Notes: generated by a model not told the origin, from the sequence alone. Counted from the first letter of the stretch, positions 7,484 to 15,835 are shown. The stretch: 64,000 nucleotides of DNA from Streptomyces sp. AC512_CC834 (GCF_019049325.1 NZ_JAGMUO010000065.1:558001-622000), one strand, 5' to 3'. Numbers and translations: made by a program.

Positions 7484-10306
7484 ATGACGGCAGTGCACGA
7501 AGGACAGGGCGACCTCGTCCTCGGGGCGCTCGGCTCGCTGGGCACCCGCGTCGACTGCGCCGGGTTCGGCCGCGTCGACCTGGAGGGCCCGCAGGTGCTG
7601 TGGCTGGTGGCGTCCGGCGCGGTCGACCTGTTCGCCGTCGACGCCGGGGAACAGGGCCACTGGCATCACCTGGGCCGTCTGGAGGCGGGCTCGGTACTGC
7701 TCGGGCCGGTCGCGGGACCCCGGCACACGCTGGTCGCGCGCCCGCTCAGGGACTGCGTGGTGCACCGCATCGCCCTGCGCGAGCTGCACCAGCCGGCGAG
7801 CACCCAGACGTGGTCGTACGACGCGTACGGCAACCCGCAGTACGTGCCGCCGACGACGAGCCCGCTGGAGTACGCCCTCGCCCTCGGCGTGGGCCGCGGC
7901 CTGACCGTCCTGTTCCAGGCGCCGATGGCCTCGGAGCGGGCCGCGGCGCCCACCGACGACGACGTCTTCTGGATGCAGGTACCGCCGGGCAGCGTGCAGT
8001 ACGGGGCGGTGTACGGCCAGGAGGCGGCCGCCGATCTGCTGATGGACCCGGCGCTGTGGCAGAGCATGGTCGACCAGCAGTACCGGCTGCTGACGACCCT
8101 GGACCGCTGGATCGAGCAACTGGAGCGCACCCACGAGACGCGTACCGCGGCCGGCATCAAGGCCGGTGAGGCGGTGCGCGCCCAGGCCGACCGGACGCTG
8201 CTGGCCTCCATCGGCAAGCGGTCGGCGCGGCGCACCACGGCCGCCGACGCCGACGCCACGTACGCGGCGTGCCGGCTGGTCGCCCGCGCCGCCGGGATCC
8301 CGCTCGCCGAGCCCGCCCAGAACGGCACCGAGAGCGACCGGCTCGACCCGGTGGAGCGCATCGCCGTCGCCTCGCGCGTGCGCACCCGCTCCGTGCGGCT
8401 GGACGACCGCTGGTGGCGGGACGACGTCGGACCGCTGGTCGGGCACCGGACCCTGTCGGGGGCGCCGGTGGCACTGCTGTGGCGACGCGGCGGCTATGTG
8501 GCCGTGCATCCGGCGACCGGTCGTGAGACTCCGGTGGAGAAGGCGAACGCCGGGGAGTTCGAGCCGCGCGCGGTGATGTTCTACCGGCCGCTGCCCGAGC
8601 GGCGGCTCGGTCCGCTGCGGCTGCTGCGGTTCTGCCTGGCCGGGACGCGCGGGGATCTGACCGGTCTGCTGCTCGCCGGTCTGGTGACGGTGGCGATCGG
8701 CGCGCTGGTGCCGATCGCGACGGGCAAGGTGCTCGGCGAGTTCGTGCCGAAGGCGCAGACCGGGCTGATCGCGCAGGTGTGTCTCGCGGTGATGCTGAGC
8801 AGCGTCGTCGCGGCGGCCTTCATGCTGCTGCAGAACCTCACCATCCTGCGCCTCGAGGGCCGGATCGAGGCGACCCTCCAGCCGGCCGTGTGGGACCGGC
8901 TGCTGCGGCTGCCGACGAAGTTCTTCACCGAGCGTTCCACCGGCGAGCTGGCGAGCGCGGCCATGGGCATCAGCGCGATCCGCAGACTGCTGGCGGGCGT
9001 CGGCCCTACGGTCGCGCAGTCGGTGACCGTGGGCGCGATGAACCTGGGGCTGCTGCTCTGGTACAGCGTGCCGATGGCACTCGCGGCGATCGGCATGCTG
9101 GTGGTCGTCGCCGGTGTCTTCCTGGGGCTCGGGCTGTGGCAGGTGCGCTGGCAGCGGCGGCTGGTCAAGCTCACCAACAAGCTGAACAACCAGGCCTTCC
9201 AGACCCTGCGCGGACTGCCCAAGCTGCGGGTCGCGGCGGCCGAGAACTACGCGTACGCCGCCTGGGCGGGGCAGTTCGCGCGCAGCCGTGAGCTCCAGCA
9301 GCGGGCGGGGCACGTCAAGAACCTGAACTCGGTGCTCGGCGCGGTGTACCTGCCGCTGTGCACGCTGCTGATGTTCATGCTGCTCGCCGGTCCGGCGCGC
9401 GGTTCGATGTCGGCGGCGGAGTTCCTCACCTTCAACGCCTCGGTGACGATGCTGCTGACCTCGGTCACCCAGCTCACCGGCGCGTTCGTGTCGGGAGTGG
9501 CGGCGCTGCCGCTGTTCGAGGAGATCAGGCCGGTGCTTGACGCCACGCCCGAGGTGCGCACGGCGAGCACCAGGCCGGGGCCGCTGACCGGCGCGATCGA
9601 GGCGCGGCGGCTGTCGTTCCGGTACACCGACGACGGGCCGCTGGTCCTGGACGACGTGTCCTTCGAGGTGCGGCCGGGCGAGTTCGTGGCGGTCGTCGGT
9701 CCCAGCGGCTGCGGCAAGTCGACCCTGCTGCGGCTGCTCATCGGCTTCGACCGGCCGCTGTCGGGCAGTGTCCTGTACGACGGCCAGGACCTGGCCGCGC
9801 TCGACCAGTCGGCGGTGCGCCGGCAGTGCGGGGTGGTGCTCCAGCACGCGCAGCCGTTCAACGGCTCGATCATGGACGTCATCTGCGGCACCGAGCCGTA
9901 CACGCCGGAGGAGGTGATGGCGGCGGCCTGGATGGCGGGGCTCGCGGAGGACATCAAGCGGATGCCGATGGGCCTGCACACCATCGTGTCGGGCAGCGGG
10001 GCGGTCTCCGGGGGCCAGCGGCAGCGGCTGATGATCGCGCAGGCGCTGATCCGCCGTCCGCGCGTCCTCTTCTTCGACGAGGCGACCAGCGCCCTGGACA
10101 ACGAGACGCAGCGCACGGTGATCGAGTCCACCAAGGCGCTCCGGGCGAGCCGGATCGTGATCGCGCACCGCCTGTCCACGGTGCTCGACGCCGACCGCGT
10201 GATCGTGATGGAGGACGGCAGGGTCGCCCAGCAGGGGCCGCCCGCCGATCTGCTGGCGGACACGGGCGGCCGGCTGCACGAGCTGGTGCGGCGGCAGCTC
10301 GCCTGA
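7484..10306 (+). CDS. NHLM-type ABC transporter permease/ATPase (second subunit)
   Basis: A 940-aa protein: an N-terminal ~350-residue region with a cyclic-nucleotide-binding-like fold pattern (GRLEAGSVLLGPVAGPRHT), a linker, a six-helix permease (about 390-660) and an ATPase with Walker A VGPSGCGKST, signature VSGGQRQR and Walker B VLFFDEATSALD. This is the usual partner of the C39 transporter in NHLM bacteriocin systems; the two halves probably form a heterodimer. It has no peptidase domain of its own. ATG at 7484 follows the previous stop by one base. The ATPase motifs are intact, so it is probably active. Confidence 0.93.
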   Translation: MTAVHEGQGDLVLGALGSLGTRVDCAGFGRVDLEGPQVLWLVASGAVDLFAVDAGEQGHWHHLGRLEAGSVLLGPVAGPRHTLVARPLRDCVVHRIALRELHQPASTQTWSYDAYGNPQYVPPTTSPLEYALALGVGRGLTVLFQAPMASERAAAPTDDDVFWMQVPPGSVQYGAVYGQEAAADLLMDPALWQSMVDQQYRLLTTLDRWIEQLERTHETRTAAGIKAGEAVRAQADRTLLASIGKRSARRTTAADADATYAACRLVARAAGIPLAEPAQNGTESDRLDPVERIAVASRVRTRSVRLDDRWWRDDVGPLVGHRTLSGAPVALLWRRGGYVAVHPATGRETPVEKANAGEFEPRAVMFYRPLPERRLGPLRLLRFCLAGTRGDLTGLLLAGLVTVAIGALVPIATGKVLGEFVPKAQTGLIAQVCLAVMLSSVVAAAFMLLQNLTILRLEGRIEATLQPAVWDRLLRLPTKFFTERSTGELASAAMGISAIRRLLAGVGPTVAQSVTVGAMNLGLLLWYSVPMALAAIGMLVVVAGVFLGLGLWQVRWQRRLVKLTNKLNNQAFQTLRGLPKLRVAAAENYAYAAWAGQFARSRELQQRAGHVKNLNSVLGAVYLPLCTLLMFMLLAGPARGSMSAAEFLTFNASVTMLLTSVTQLTGAFVSGVAALPLFEEIRPVLDATPEVRTASTRPGPLTGAIEARRLSFRYTDDGPLVLDDVSFEVRPGEFVAVVGPSGCGKSTLLRLLIGFDRPLSGSVLYDGQDLAALDQSAVRRQCGVVLQHAQPFNGSIMDVICGTEPYTPEEVMAAAWMAGLAEDIKRMPMGLHTIVSGSGAVSGGQRQRLMIAQALIRRPRVLFFDEATSALDNETQRTVIESTKALRASRIVIAHRLSTVLDADRVIVMEDGRVAQQGPPADLLADTGGRLHELVRRQLA

Positions 10307-10307
10307 C

Positions 10308-10331
10308 GGGTGCGGGTGCGGGTGCGGGTGC
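10308..10331. repeat. Four perfect GGGTGC units after the transporter stop
   Basis: Four head-to-tail 6-bp units start one base after the TGA of the ABC gene (10304-10306); further copies follow at 10337-10348. This belongs to the gene-end repeat pattern seen through the window. Confidence 0.8.
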
Positions 10332-10427
10332 CGTACGGGTGCGGGTACCTGTGCGAGGGCGTCGGGTTTCCGGCCGTACCGCCCCGGATTCCGTTGGACC
10401 GGTGCGTAAATGGGTACCTGCGCCTTC

Positions 10428-11438
10428 ATGCGTATCAGCGTGGTGGATGTGGGGTCGAACACGGTCCGGCTCATGGTGGCGGACGCGGAGGGCGGGGTCC
10501 CGCTGCCGGTGCACACCGCGAAGTGGCGGCTGCGGCTTTCGGAGCAGGTCAAGCCGGGGGGCCCGGTCCCCCAGGAGGCCGTGGACCGGCTCGTGACGGC
10601 GGTCGCCGACGCGAGCAGGACCGCGGACCGGTGGGGGGCGTCGGGACCGCTGGCCTTCGCCACCGCCGTGGTGCGCGCCGCGCCGAACCGCCGGGAGGTG
10701 CTGCGCACCGTCCACGCCCGCACCGGCGTGCCGCTGTGCACTCTGCCGGGCGAGGAGGAGGCGGAGCTGACGTTCCTGGGAGCCCGGCGCTGGATGGGCT
10801 GGCGGGCGGGACCGCTCGCCCTGCTCGACATAGGCGGCGGCTCGCTCGAGGTGGCGTTCGGGCGCGGCCGGCTGCCGGGCTTCGTGGCCTCGCTGCCGCT
10901 GGGGGCGGCCCGGCTGACCCACGAGTTCCTCGCGGGCGGCCAGGACCCGGCGCCGCCGGACCAGCTCAGGGCGTTGCGCCGCAAGGTCCGCCACCAGCTA
11001 CGGGACGCCGCGGCGCGGATCCGCTGGGAGGGGCCGCGCACCGCGGTGGCCACCTCGCGGACCTTCCAGCAGTTGGGTCGGCTGTGCGGCGCCCCGCCCG
11101 GGCGGCACGGGCCCTTCATGGAGCGGCGGATGCTCTGCTCGGACCTGGGGGACGCGGTCGGCCGACTGGCCGCCCTGTCCGCCGCCGAGCGGGCCCGGCT
11201 GCCCGGCATCTCCGCACCGCGTTCGGCACAGAGCCTGGCCGGCGCCGTGGTCGGGCACACCGCGATGAAACTGACCGGACTCGAATCGGTCGCGCTGTGT
11301 CCGTGGGCGATCCGCGAAGGTGTCCTGCTGCGTCACATCGAGGACGGCCCGTCCTGGTGGGCCGAGGTCGTCCGCCGCAGCGACGAGGCCGTGGCCCCGG
11401 CTCCGTTGCCCCTGCGCCTGGCGTCCACGTCGAACTGA
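10428..11438 (+). CDS. Ppx/GppA family phosphatase
   Basis: A 336-aa protein of the sugar kinase/Hsp70/actin fold that hydrolyses inorganic polyphosphate and/or pppGpp. MRISVVDVGSNTVRLMV matches the N-terminal phosphate-binding motif and LALLDIGGGSLEVAF the second phosphate loop. The length fits the short (one-lobe pair) actinobacterial class without the C-terminal HD domain of E. coli Ppx. ATG at 10428 is preferred because it starts directly at the core strand; ATG at 10410 would add MGTCAF. No good Shine-Dalgarno is present, so a leaderless transcript is possible. It heads a run of same-strand genes to 13627. Confidence 0.9.
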   Translation: MRISVVDVGSNTVRLMVADAEGGVPLPVHTAKWRLRLSEQVKPGGPVPQEAVDRLVTAVADASRTADRWGASGPLAFATAVVRAAPNRREVLRTVHARTGVPLCTLPGEEEAELTFLGARRWMGWRAGPLALLDIGGGSLEVAFGRGRLPGFVASLPLGAARLTHEFLAGGQDPAPPDQLRALRRKVRHQLRDAAARIRWEGPRTAVATSRTFQQLGRLCGAPPGRHGPFMERRMLCSDLGDAVGRLAALSAAERARLPGISAPRSAQSLAGAVVGHTAMKLTGLESVALCPWAIREGVLLRHIEDGPSWWAEVVRRSDEAVAPAPLPLRLASTSN

Positions 11439-11471
11439 CCGGGGAGCCTGAACGAGTGGAAGGAGACGTTC

Positions 11472-11588
11472 GTGGCCCACAAAGGCGACCGCGACCACCA
11501 GCAGCCCGAGACCGCCGCCGAGGAGGTGCTGCGCGAGATCCAGGAGGCCAGGCCCCGGGACGCGGAGTCCGAGGAGGGCGAGAAATAA
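11472..11588 (+). CDS. Small acidic 38-aa protein
   Basis: A GTG start 6 bases after GGAG (in GGAAGGAGACGTTC) opens a 38-aa frame, beginning MAHKGDRDHQQPETAA and ending EGEK, with stop TAA. The composition is highly charged (Glu, Asp, Arg, Lys) with a likely single amphipathic helix (AEEVLREIQEA). There is no signal peptide or cysteine. It lies 33 bases after the Ppx stop and 31 before the next gene, so it is probably co-transcribed. TAA is a rare stop in this genome, which together with the good RBS supports a real gene. Function is unknown. Confidence 0.6.
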   Translation: MAHKGDRDHQQPETAAEEVLREIQEARPRDAESEEGEK

Positions 11589-11619
11589 CGCGCCACTGCC
11601 CGCGGGTGGGGGTGCCACG

Positions 11620-12681
11620 GTGGTGACCGGGTACTCGCGGCGCATGCGGTACGACCGCGAAGGACCGCAGCCGCCGACGGCCCGGGGCCCGCTCTCCGCG
11701 GCCGTCGGCGCTCATCTGCTCGGGACGGGCCCGCTGCCCGGCCCCCGGGCGGTGGCCGCCGCGCCGGTGTACGGCGACGACCTGCAGCTCGCCCTGTACC
11801 AGTGCTACGAGCTGCACTACCGGGGCTTCGCGGGCGTGTCCCCCGGCCTCGAGTGGGACCCGGAACTGCTGCGCACCCGGGCGGCGCTGGAGGACCGTTT
11901 CCTGTCCGCGTTGCGGGCCGACACCCGGGTGCACGAGAGCGTGGCGGACGCGGTCGGGGCGCTGCTCGTCGAACCCGTCCACGGCGAGGGCGTCAGCCAC
12001 TTCCTGCGGGACGAGGGTGAGTTGTGGCAACTGCGGGAGTACGCGGCCCAGCGCTCCCTCTACCACCTCAAGGAGGCCGACCCGCACGCCTGGGTGCTGC
12101 CGCGGCTGTGGGGGCGCCCGAAGGCGGCGATGGCCGCGGTCGAGTTCGACGAGTACGGCGGCGGCCGTGCCGAGCGGGTGCACGCCCGGCTGTACGCCGG
12201 CCTGATGGCGGATCTGGGCCTGGACACGACGTACGGGCGCCATCTCGACGCGGCCTGCGCCGAGTGCCTCGCGACGGTGAACATGATGTCCCTGTTCGGC
12301 CTGCACAGGTCCCTGCGCGGCGCCCTGGTGGGGCATTTCGCGGCGGTGGAGATCACCTCGCCGCCCGGTTCCCGGCGGCTCGCCGAGGCGATGCGCCGCA
12401 CCGGCGCCGGGCCGGCCGCCGAACACTTCTACGACGAGCATGTCGAGGCCGACGCGGTGCACGAGCAGATCGTGCGGCACGAGGTGATCGACGGCCTGCT
12501 GGAGCAGGAACCGTGGCTCGCGGCAGACGTCGCCTTCGGCATCGACGCCACCGGGCACCTCGAGGACCGCTTCGGAGCCCGGCTGCTCGCCGACTGGCGG
12601 GCGGGACGGTCGTCCCTGCGCGTACCGCTGCCGGTCGCCCCGACGCCCCGCGGCGATTCCGAAATTTCTCATATTTCGTGA
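11620..12681 (+). CDS. Iron-containing redox enzyme family protein (haem-oxygenase-like diiron fold)
   Basis: A 353-aa all-helical protein. The pattern of Glu and His residues (YQCYELHYRGF; VEFDEYGGG; EHVEADAVHEQIVRHE) fits the haem-oxygenase-like diiron oxidase/oxygenase superfamily, in which paired helices supply Glu/His/Asp ligands. Members hydroxylate, desaturate or cleave C-C bonds of amino-acid or fatty-acid-like substrates; the substrate here is unknown. It is followed within 12 bases by a methyltransferase and then a CDGSH Fe-S protein, suggesting one pathway or an electron supply. GTG at 11620 is the upstream start; ATG at 11644 is also possible, as neither has a strong RBS. Confidence 0.8.
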   Translation: MVTGYSRRMRYDREGPQPPTARGPLSAAVGAHLLGTGPLPGPRAVAAAPVYGDDLQLALYQCYELHYRGFAGVSPGLEWDPELLRTRAALEDRFLSALRADTRVHESVADAVGALLVEPVHGEGVSHFLRDEGELWQLREYAAQRSLYHLKEADPHAWVLPRLWGRPKAAMAAVEFDEYGGGRAERVHARLYAGLMADLGLDTTYGRHLDAACAECLATVNMMSLFGLHRSLRGALVGHFAAVEITSPPGSRRLAEAMRRTGAGPAAEHFYDEHVEADAVHEQIVRHEVIDGLLEQEPWLAADVAFGIDATGHLEDRFGARLLADWRAGRSSLRVPLPVAPTPRGDSEISHIS

Positions 12682-12693
12682 CGGACGGGGTAC

Positions 12694-13356
12694 GTGGGTT
12701 CCGTGAGTTGCATGGTGCTACCGGGCGTCTACGCCCCTCAGGAGGACACCGCCCTGCTGGTCGGGGCGCTGTCCGACGAGTCGCTCCGGCCTGGGGCGAC
12801 CGTGCTCGACGTGGGGACCGGCACGGGCGCGCTCGCCCTGGCGGCGGCGCGGCGGGGCGGCCGGGTGACCGCGGTGGACGTGTCGTGGCGTGCCGTGTGC
12901 GCCGCGCGGCTCAACGCCGCCCGGGCCGGGCTGCGGATCCGCGTCCGGCACGGCAACCTGTTCACGCCCGTACGCGGTCAGTCGTTCGACCTGGTGCTGG
13001 CCAATCCGCCGTATGTGCCGGCGCCGGCCGGTGGCCGTCGGCCGCGTGGTGCGGCGCGGGCCTGGGACGCTGGCCACGACGGCCGCACGGTCCTGGACCG
13101 GATCTGCCGGGAGGTGCCCGATCTGCTGCGCCCCGGCGGGGTGCTGCTGCTCGTGCAGTCGGCGCTCAGCGACCCCGGGCGGACCGTAGGGCTGCTGCGC
13201 GAGGCGGGTCTGAAGGCCGCGGTGACCCGGCGGCGGCGGATCGCGTTCGGTCCCGTGGTGCGCGGCCGGGAGCACTGGCTGCGGCAGCGCGGGCTGCTGT
13301 CCCTGGCCGAATATGAGGAGGAACTGGTGGTCGTCCGTGCCGAACTCCCCGTCTGA
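12694..13356 (+). CDS. HemK2/MTQ2-type SAM-dependent methyltransferase
   Basis: A 220-aa class I methyltransferase. Motif I is VLDVGTGTGALALAAA and the catalytic NPPY motif is in LVLANPPYVPAP, which in this family places the amide of Gln/Asn (or an amine) for methylation. It lacks the N-terminal helical domain of PrmC/HemK, as do the HemK2 and archaeal forms. The substrate cannot be read from the sequence. GTG at 12694 is listed; ATG at 12712 gives an equally good N-terminus (MVLPGVYAPQEDTALL). It overlaps the start of the CDGSH gene by 20 bases, so the pair is coupled. Confidence 0.87.
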   Translation: MGSVSCMVLPGVYAPQEDTALLVGALSDESLRPGATVLDVGTGTGALALAAARRGGRVTAVDVSWRAVCAARLNAARAGLRIRVRHGNLFTPVRGQSFDLVLANPPYVPAPAGGRRPRGAARAWDAGHDGRTVLDRICREVPDLLRPGGVLLLVQSALSDPGRTVGLLREAGLKAAVTRRRRIAFGPVVRGREHWLRQRGLLSLAEYEEELVVVRAELPV

Positions 13357-13627
13357 CTCCCCCGGCCCGTCCGGCTCCCCCCGCCCGTCCGACGCCTCCC
13401 GCCCGTCCGGGGCTCCGCGCCGGATCAAGGTCCAGCGTCGGGGGCCGCTGCTGGTGGAGGGGCCGGTGGAGGTGGAGCTGGAGGACGGGACGACGGTGAC
13501 CTGCGACCGCTTCCGGGTCGCGCTGTGCACGTGCCGCCGCAGCCGGCGCTACCCCTGGTGCGACACCAGCCACCGCGCCCGGTCGCCCGGAGCTGGAGCC
13601 GGTGACGAACCGGCCGCGAACGACTGA
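13337..13627 (+). CDS. CDGSH iron-sulfur domain protein
   Basis: A 96-aa protein. The C-terminal half has the CDGSH-type 2Fe-2S site C-T-C-x2-S-x4-P-W-C-D-x-S-H (CTCRRSRRYPWCDTSH): three Cys and one His ligand. The N-terminal 25 residues are Ser/Pro-rich and come from a degenerate 'CCCGTCCG' repeat, so they are probably disordered. The start is GTG at 13337, 14 bases after GAGGAGG and inside the methyltransferase end; ATG at 13313 is an alternative. Bacterial single-CDGSH proteins are redox or Fe-S transfer proteins. The context suggests it serves the diiron protein two genes upstream. Confidence 0.88.
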   Translation: MPNSPSDSPGPSGSPRPSDASRPSGAPRRIKVQRRGPLLVEGPVEVELEDGTTVTCDRFRVALCTCRRSRRYPWCDTSHRARSPGAGAGDEPAAND

Positions 13628-13671
13628 CCCCTGCGCCCTGCTCCTCTGCTCCCCTGCTCCCTGGTCCGGGA

Positions 13672-13704
13672 GGACGGCGGACGGCCCCACTCCGTCCGCC
13701 GTCC
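13672..13704. terminator. 13-bp perfect hairpin between convergent genes
   Basis: GGACGGCGGACGG (13672-13684) and CCGTCCGCCGTCC (13692-13704) form a perfect stem with a 7-base loop. It lies between the CDGSH gene (plus) and the subtilisin inhibitor gene (minus) and can end transcripts from both sides. Confidence 0.75.
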
Positions 13705-13797
13705 CCGGTGCGGGACCGCGGGACCCGTATGGCGGCGCTCGCACTCCCCAGTAACGAGCCGCCGGTCACACCGCACGGGCCGAACGGTCCCGGTCCC

Positions 13798-14232
13798 TCA
13801 GAACGTGAAGACGCTCGCGCTGCCCGCGTTCTTCACGCACTCGTTGGCGAAGGTGCGTTCGTAGGAGAGGCGCCGGCCCTGCCAGACCCCGTCGACGGTG
13901 ACGACGACGGGGGCGTACTCCCGGGTGCACACCACCCCGTCCTCGGCGGTCAGGGCGTCGAAGTCGCCGCCCACCCCGCGCAGTTCGGCGCAGGCCGCGT
14001 CGGCCGCGGGGTGGGTTCCCGAGGCCGTCGGGGCGCAGGTCAGGGTGACCGCGCGCAGAGGTGTGGCGGTGGCAGCGCTCTCTCCGTGCCCCACGGTCAG
14101 CACCAGGGCCGAGGGGGCGTAGAGCGACGCGGGGGCGGTGGCCGGGGAGGCGAGGGAGGCCCCGGCGAGGGGCCCGCAGACGGCGGTGGCCGTCAGGCCC
14201 AGAGTCGCTGCCCAGCGCGCGGTGTTCCGCAT
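13798..14232 (-). CDS. ssi: Subtilisin inhibitor (SSI family) with predicted P1 Arg
   Basis: A secreted protease inhibitor of 144 aa, the usual SSI precursor length. It has a signal peptide (MRNTARWAATLGLTATAVCG.., cut near ASPATA) and the conserved SSI end VTVDGVWQGRRLSYER and NEC. The four disulfide Cys are present in the mature part. Where classic SSI has C-P-M-V at the reactive site, this one reads C-T-R-E-Y, so P1 is Arg and P1' Glu, predicting inhibition of trypsin-like rather than subtilisin-like proteases. ATG at 14232 is chosen because GGAAGG lies 9 bases upstream; ATG at 14241 touches that RBS. Confidence 0.95.
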   Translation of the reverse strand: MRNTARWAATLGLTATAVCGPLAGASLASPATAPASLYAPSALVLTVGHGESAATATPLRAVTLTCAPTASGTHPAADAACAELRGVGGDFDALTAEDGVVCTREYAPVVVTVDGVWQGRRLSYERTFANECVKNAGSASVFTF

Positions 14233-14592
14233 TGTGTGCATCCTTCCGCTCTTTCGAGGGTGTTGATGCCGGCCCGGCTCGGTCGGTGCCGGAACGGCGA
14301 GCGCGAGTCTGCCGAGTCCGCCGTCGAAACTCATCTCGACCCCACGACTTTCGGTAACATTGCGTATTGAATCAGTGGCGCGAAGTCACGGAATTCGAAC
14401 GTTCCAAGTCCGGAACGGGGCGGTTCTTGATCGGTTATTGAGACCCGAACTGGCCGGATGGCGTGATCCACCCGTTCGCCAATAGGCCTGAAACACCCCT
14501 GAAACAGGCCCGTCCACCCTGGTGGCCCACCACGGCATACCCGCGAGTATGGTGCTGGCGGCGCGAGCTCGACGACGAGAGGCGGACGTGGG
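14233..14592. promoter_or_regulatory. Divergent promoter region, inhibitor and oxidase genes
   Basis: 360 bases without a gene and more AT-rich than its surroundings around 14345-14465. It should hold promoters for the inhibitor (minus) and the FMN oxidase (plus). A palindromic GAACGTTC at 14397-14404, inside GGAA..TTCC (14390-14405), is the only dyad seen. No promoter could be fixed with confidence. Confidence 0.4.
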
Positions 14593-15762
14593 ATGCCGAA
14601 GCACTGGGCGGACTTCCAGTACGAGATCTACCTGAACGGCATGACGGGCGCGGTGCCGCGGCTGCCCACCGACCTGACCCGGCTGGAGGAGTTGACGGAG
14701 CATCGGCTGGGCCCCGGTCCGGTCGGGTACGTCGCGGGCAGCGCGGGTGACGGCAGCACCGCCCGCGCCAACCGGGCGGCTCTGGACCGGCGCCGGATCG
14801 TCCCGCGCATGCTGCGGGACGTGCACGAACGCGACCTCTCGGTCGAGGTGCTGGGCCGCCCGCTGCCCGCCCCGCTGGCGCTGGCGCCGGTGGGGGTGCT
14901 GTCGATCATGCATCCGGACGCGGAGCCGGCCGCCGCGCGGGCCGCCGCCGCGCAGGGCGTGCCGTACATCCTCTCCTCCGCCTCCAGTACGCCGATGGAG
15001 CAGGTCGCCGAGGCGATGGGCGACGCCGAGCGCTGGTTCCAGCTTTACTGGCCGAAGGACCGCGAGGTGGCGCGCAGCTTCCTGGACCGCGCCGGGGTCG
15101 CCGGGTACAGCGCGCTGTTCGTCACGCTGGACACGCCGCTGCTGTCCTGGCGCCCGCGCGATCTCGACCAGGCGTACCTGCCGTTCCTGCACGGGGTGGG
15201 CACCGCGAACTACTTCTCGGACCCGGCGTTCCGGGCCGGTCTGGCCAAGCCGGTGCACGAGGACCCGGACGCGGCGGTGATGCACTTCGTCGGCATGTTC
15301 TCCGATCCCGGCAAATCCTGGCCGGATCTGGCGTTCCTGCGGGAGAACTGGGACGGTCCGATCGTCCTCAAGGGCGTCCTGCACCCGGACGACGCCCGGC
15401 TCGCGGCCGACGCCGGGATGGACGGCGTGGTCGTCTCCAACCACGGCGGCCGTCAGGTGGCCGGTTCCGTCGCGGCGGCCGACGCGCTGCCGCGCGTGGT
15501 GGACGCGGTCGGCGACCGGCTCACCGTGCTGTTCGACAGCGGCGTCCGCACCGGCGACGACGTCTTCAAGGCCCTCGCGCTCGGCGCGCGTGCGGTGCTC
15601 CTGGGCCGTCCCTACGTCTATGGACTGGGCCTGGACGGACAGGCGGGCGTCGAGCACGTGATCCGCTGCCTGCTCGCCGAACTCGACCTCACCCTGGCCC
15701 TGTCCGGGCACGCCTCACCGGCCACGCCGGGGCCCGCGGACCTCGTCGAGGACCCGGCGTGA
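14593..15762 (+). CDS. FMN-dependent alpha-hydroxy acid oxidase (lactate 2-monooxygenase family)
   Basis: A 389-aa TIM-barrel flavoenzyme that oxidises a 2-hydroxy acid such as lactate. Family signatures are the FMN/substrate motif SNHGGRQ with catalytic His, and the phosphate-binding strands DSGVRTGDDVFKALALGA and LLGRPYVYGL. The long insert between barrel strands (LDQAYLPFLHGVGTANYFSD) resembles lactate 2-monooxygenase, which makes acetate and CO2, rather than short lactate oxidases. ATG at 14593 with the GAGAGGCGG region upstream. The 3' end carries a 13-bp duplication across the stop codon. No partner genes are adjacent. Confidence 0.9.
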   Translation: MPKHWADFQYEIYLNGMTGAVPRLPTDLTRLEELTEHRLGPGPVGYVAGSAGDGSTARANRAALDRRRIVPRMLRDVHERDLSVEVLGRPLPAPLALAPVGVLSIMHPDAEPAAARAAAAQGVPYILSSASSTPMEQVAEAMGDAERWFQLYWPKDREVARSFLDRAGVAGYSALFVTLDTPLLSWRPRDLDQAYLPFLHGVGTANYFSDPAFRAGLAKPVHEDPDAAVMHFVGMFSDPGKSWPDLAFLRENWDGPIVLKGVLHPDDARLAADAGMDGVVVSNHGGRQVAGSVAAADALPRVVDAVGDRLTVLFDSGVRTGDDVFKALALGARAVLLGRPYVYGLGLDGQAGVEHVIRCLLAELDLTLALSGHASPATPGPADLVEDPA

Positions 15763-15773
15763 GGACCCGGCGT
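15748..15773. repeat. 13-bp perfect duplication spanning a stop codon
   Basis: GAGGACCCGGCGT occurs at 15748-15760 and again at 15761-15773. The TGA stop of the oxidase gene (15760-15762) sits on the junction, and a second TGA follows the second copy. Confidence 0.9.
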
Positions 15774-15835
15774 GAGCGGCCGGTGGTGCACCGCCCCGCG
15801 CCGATGAGGCCGCCGCCGACGGCGGACCGGCTCCC

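Noticed and set aside
10394..10420. Leaderless promoter (TTGGAC / TACCTG) for the Ppx gene
   Set aside because: The 15-base spacer is short and the -10 poor; kept only as a possibility in the gene entry.
7358..11260. 1300-aa minus-strand frame
   Set aside because: Arg/His/Pro-rich antisense of the second ABC gene and Ppx; an open frame caused by high GC.
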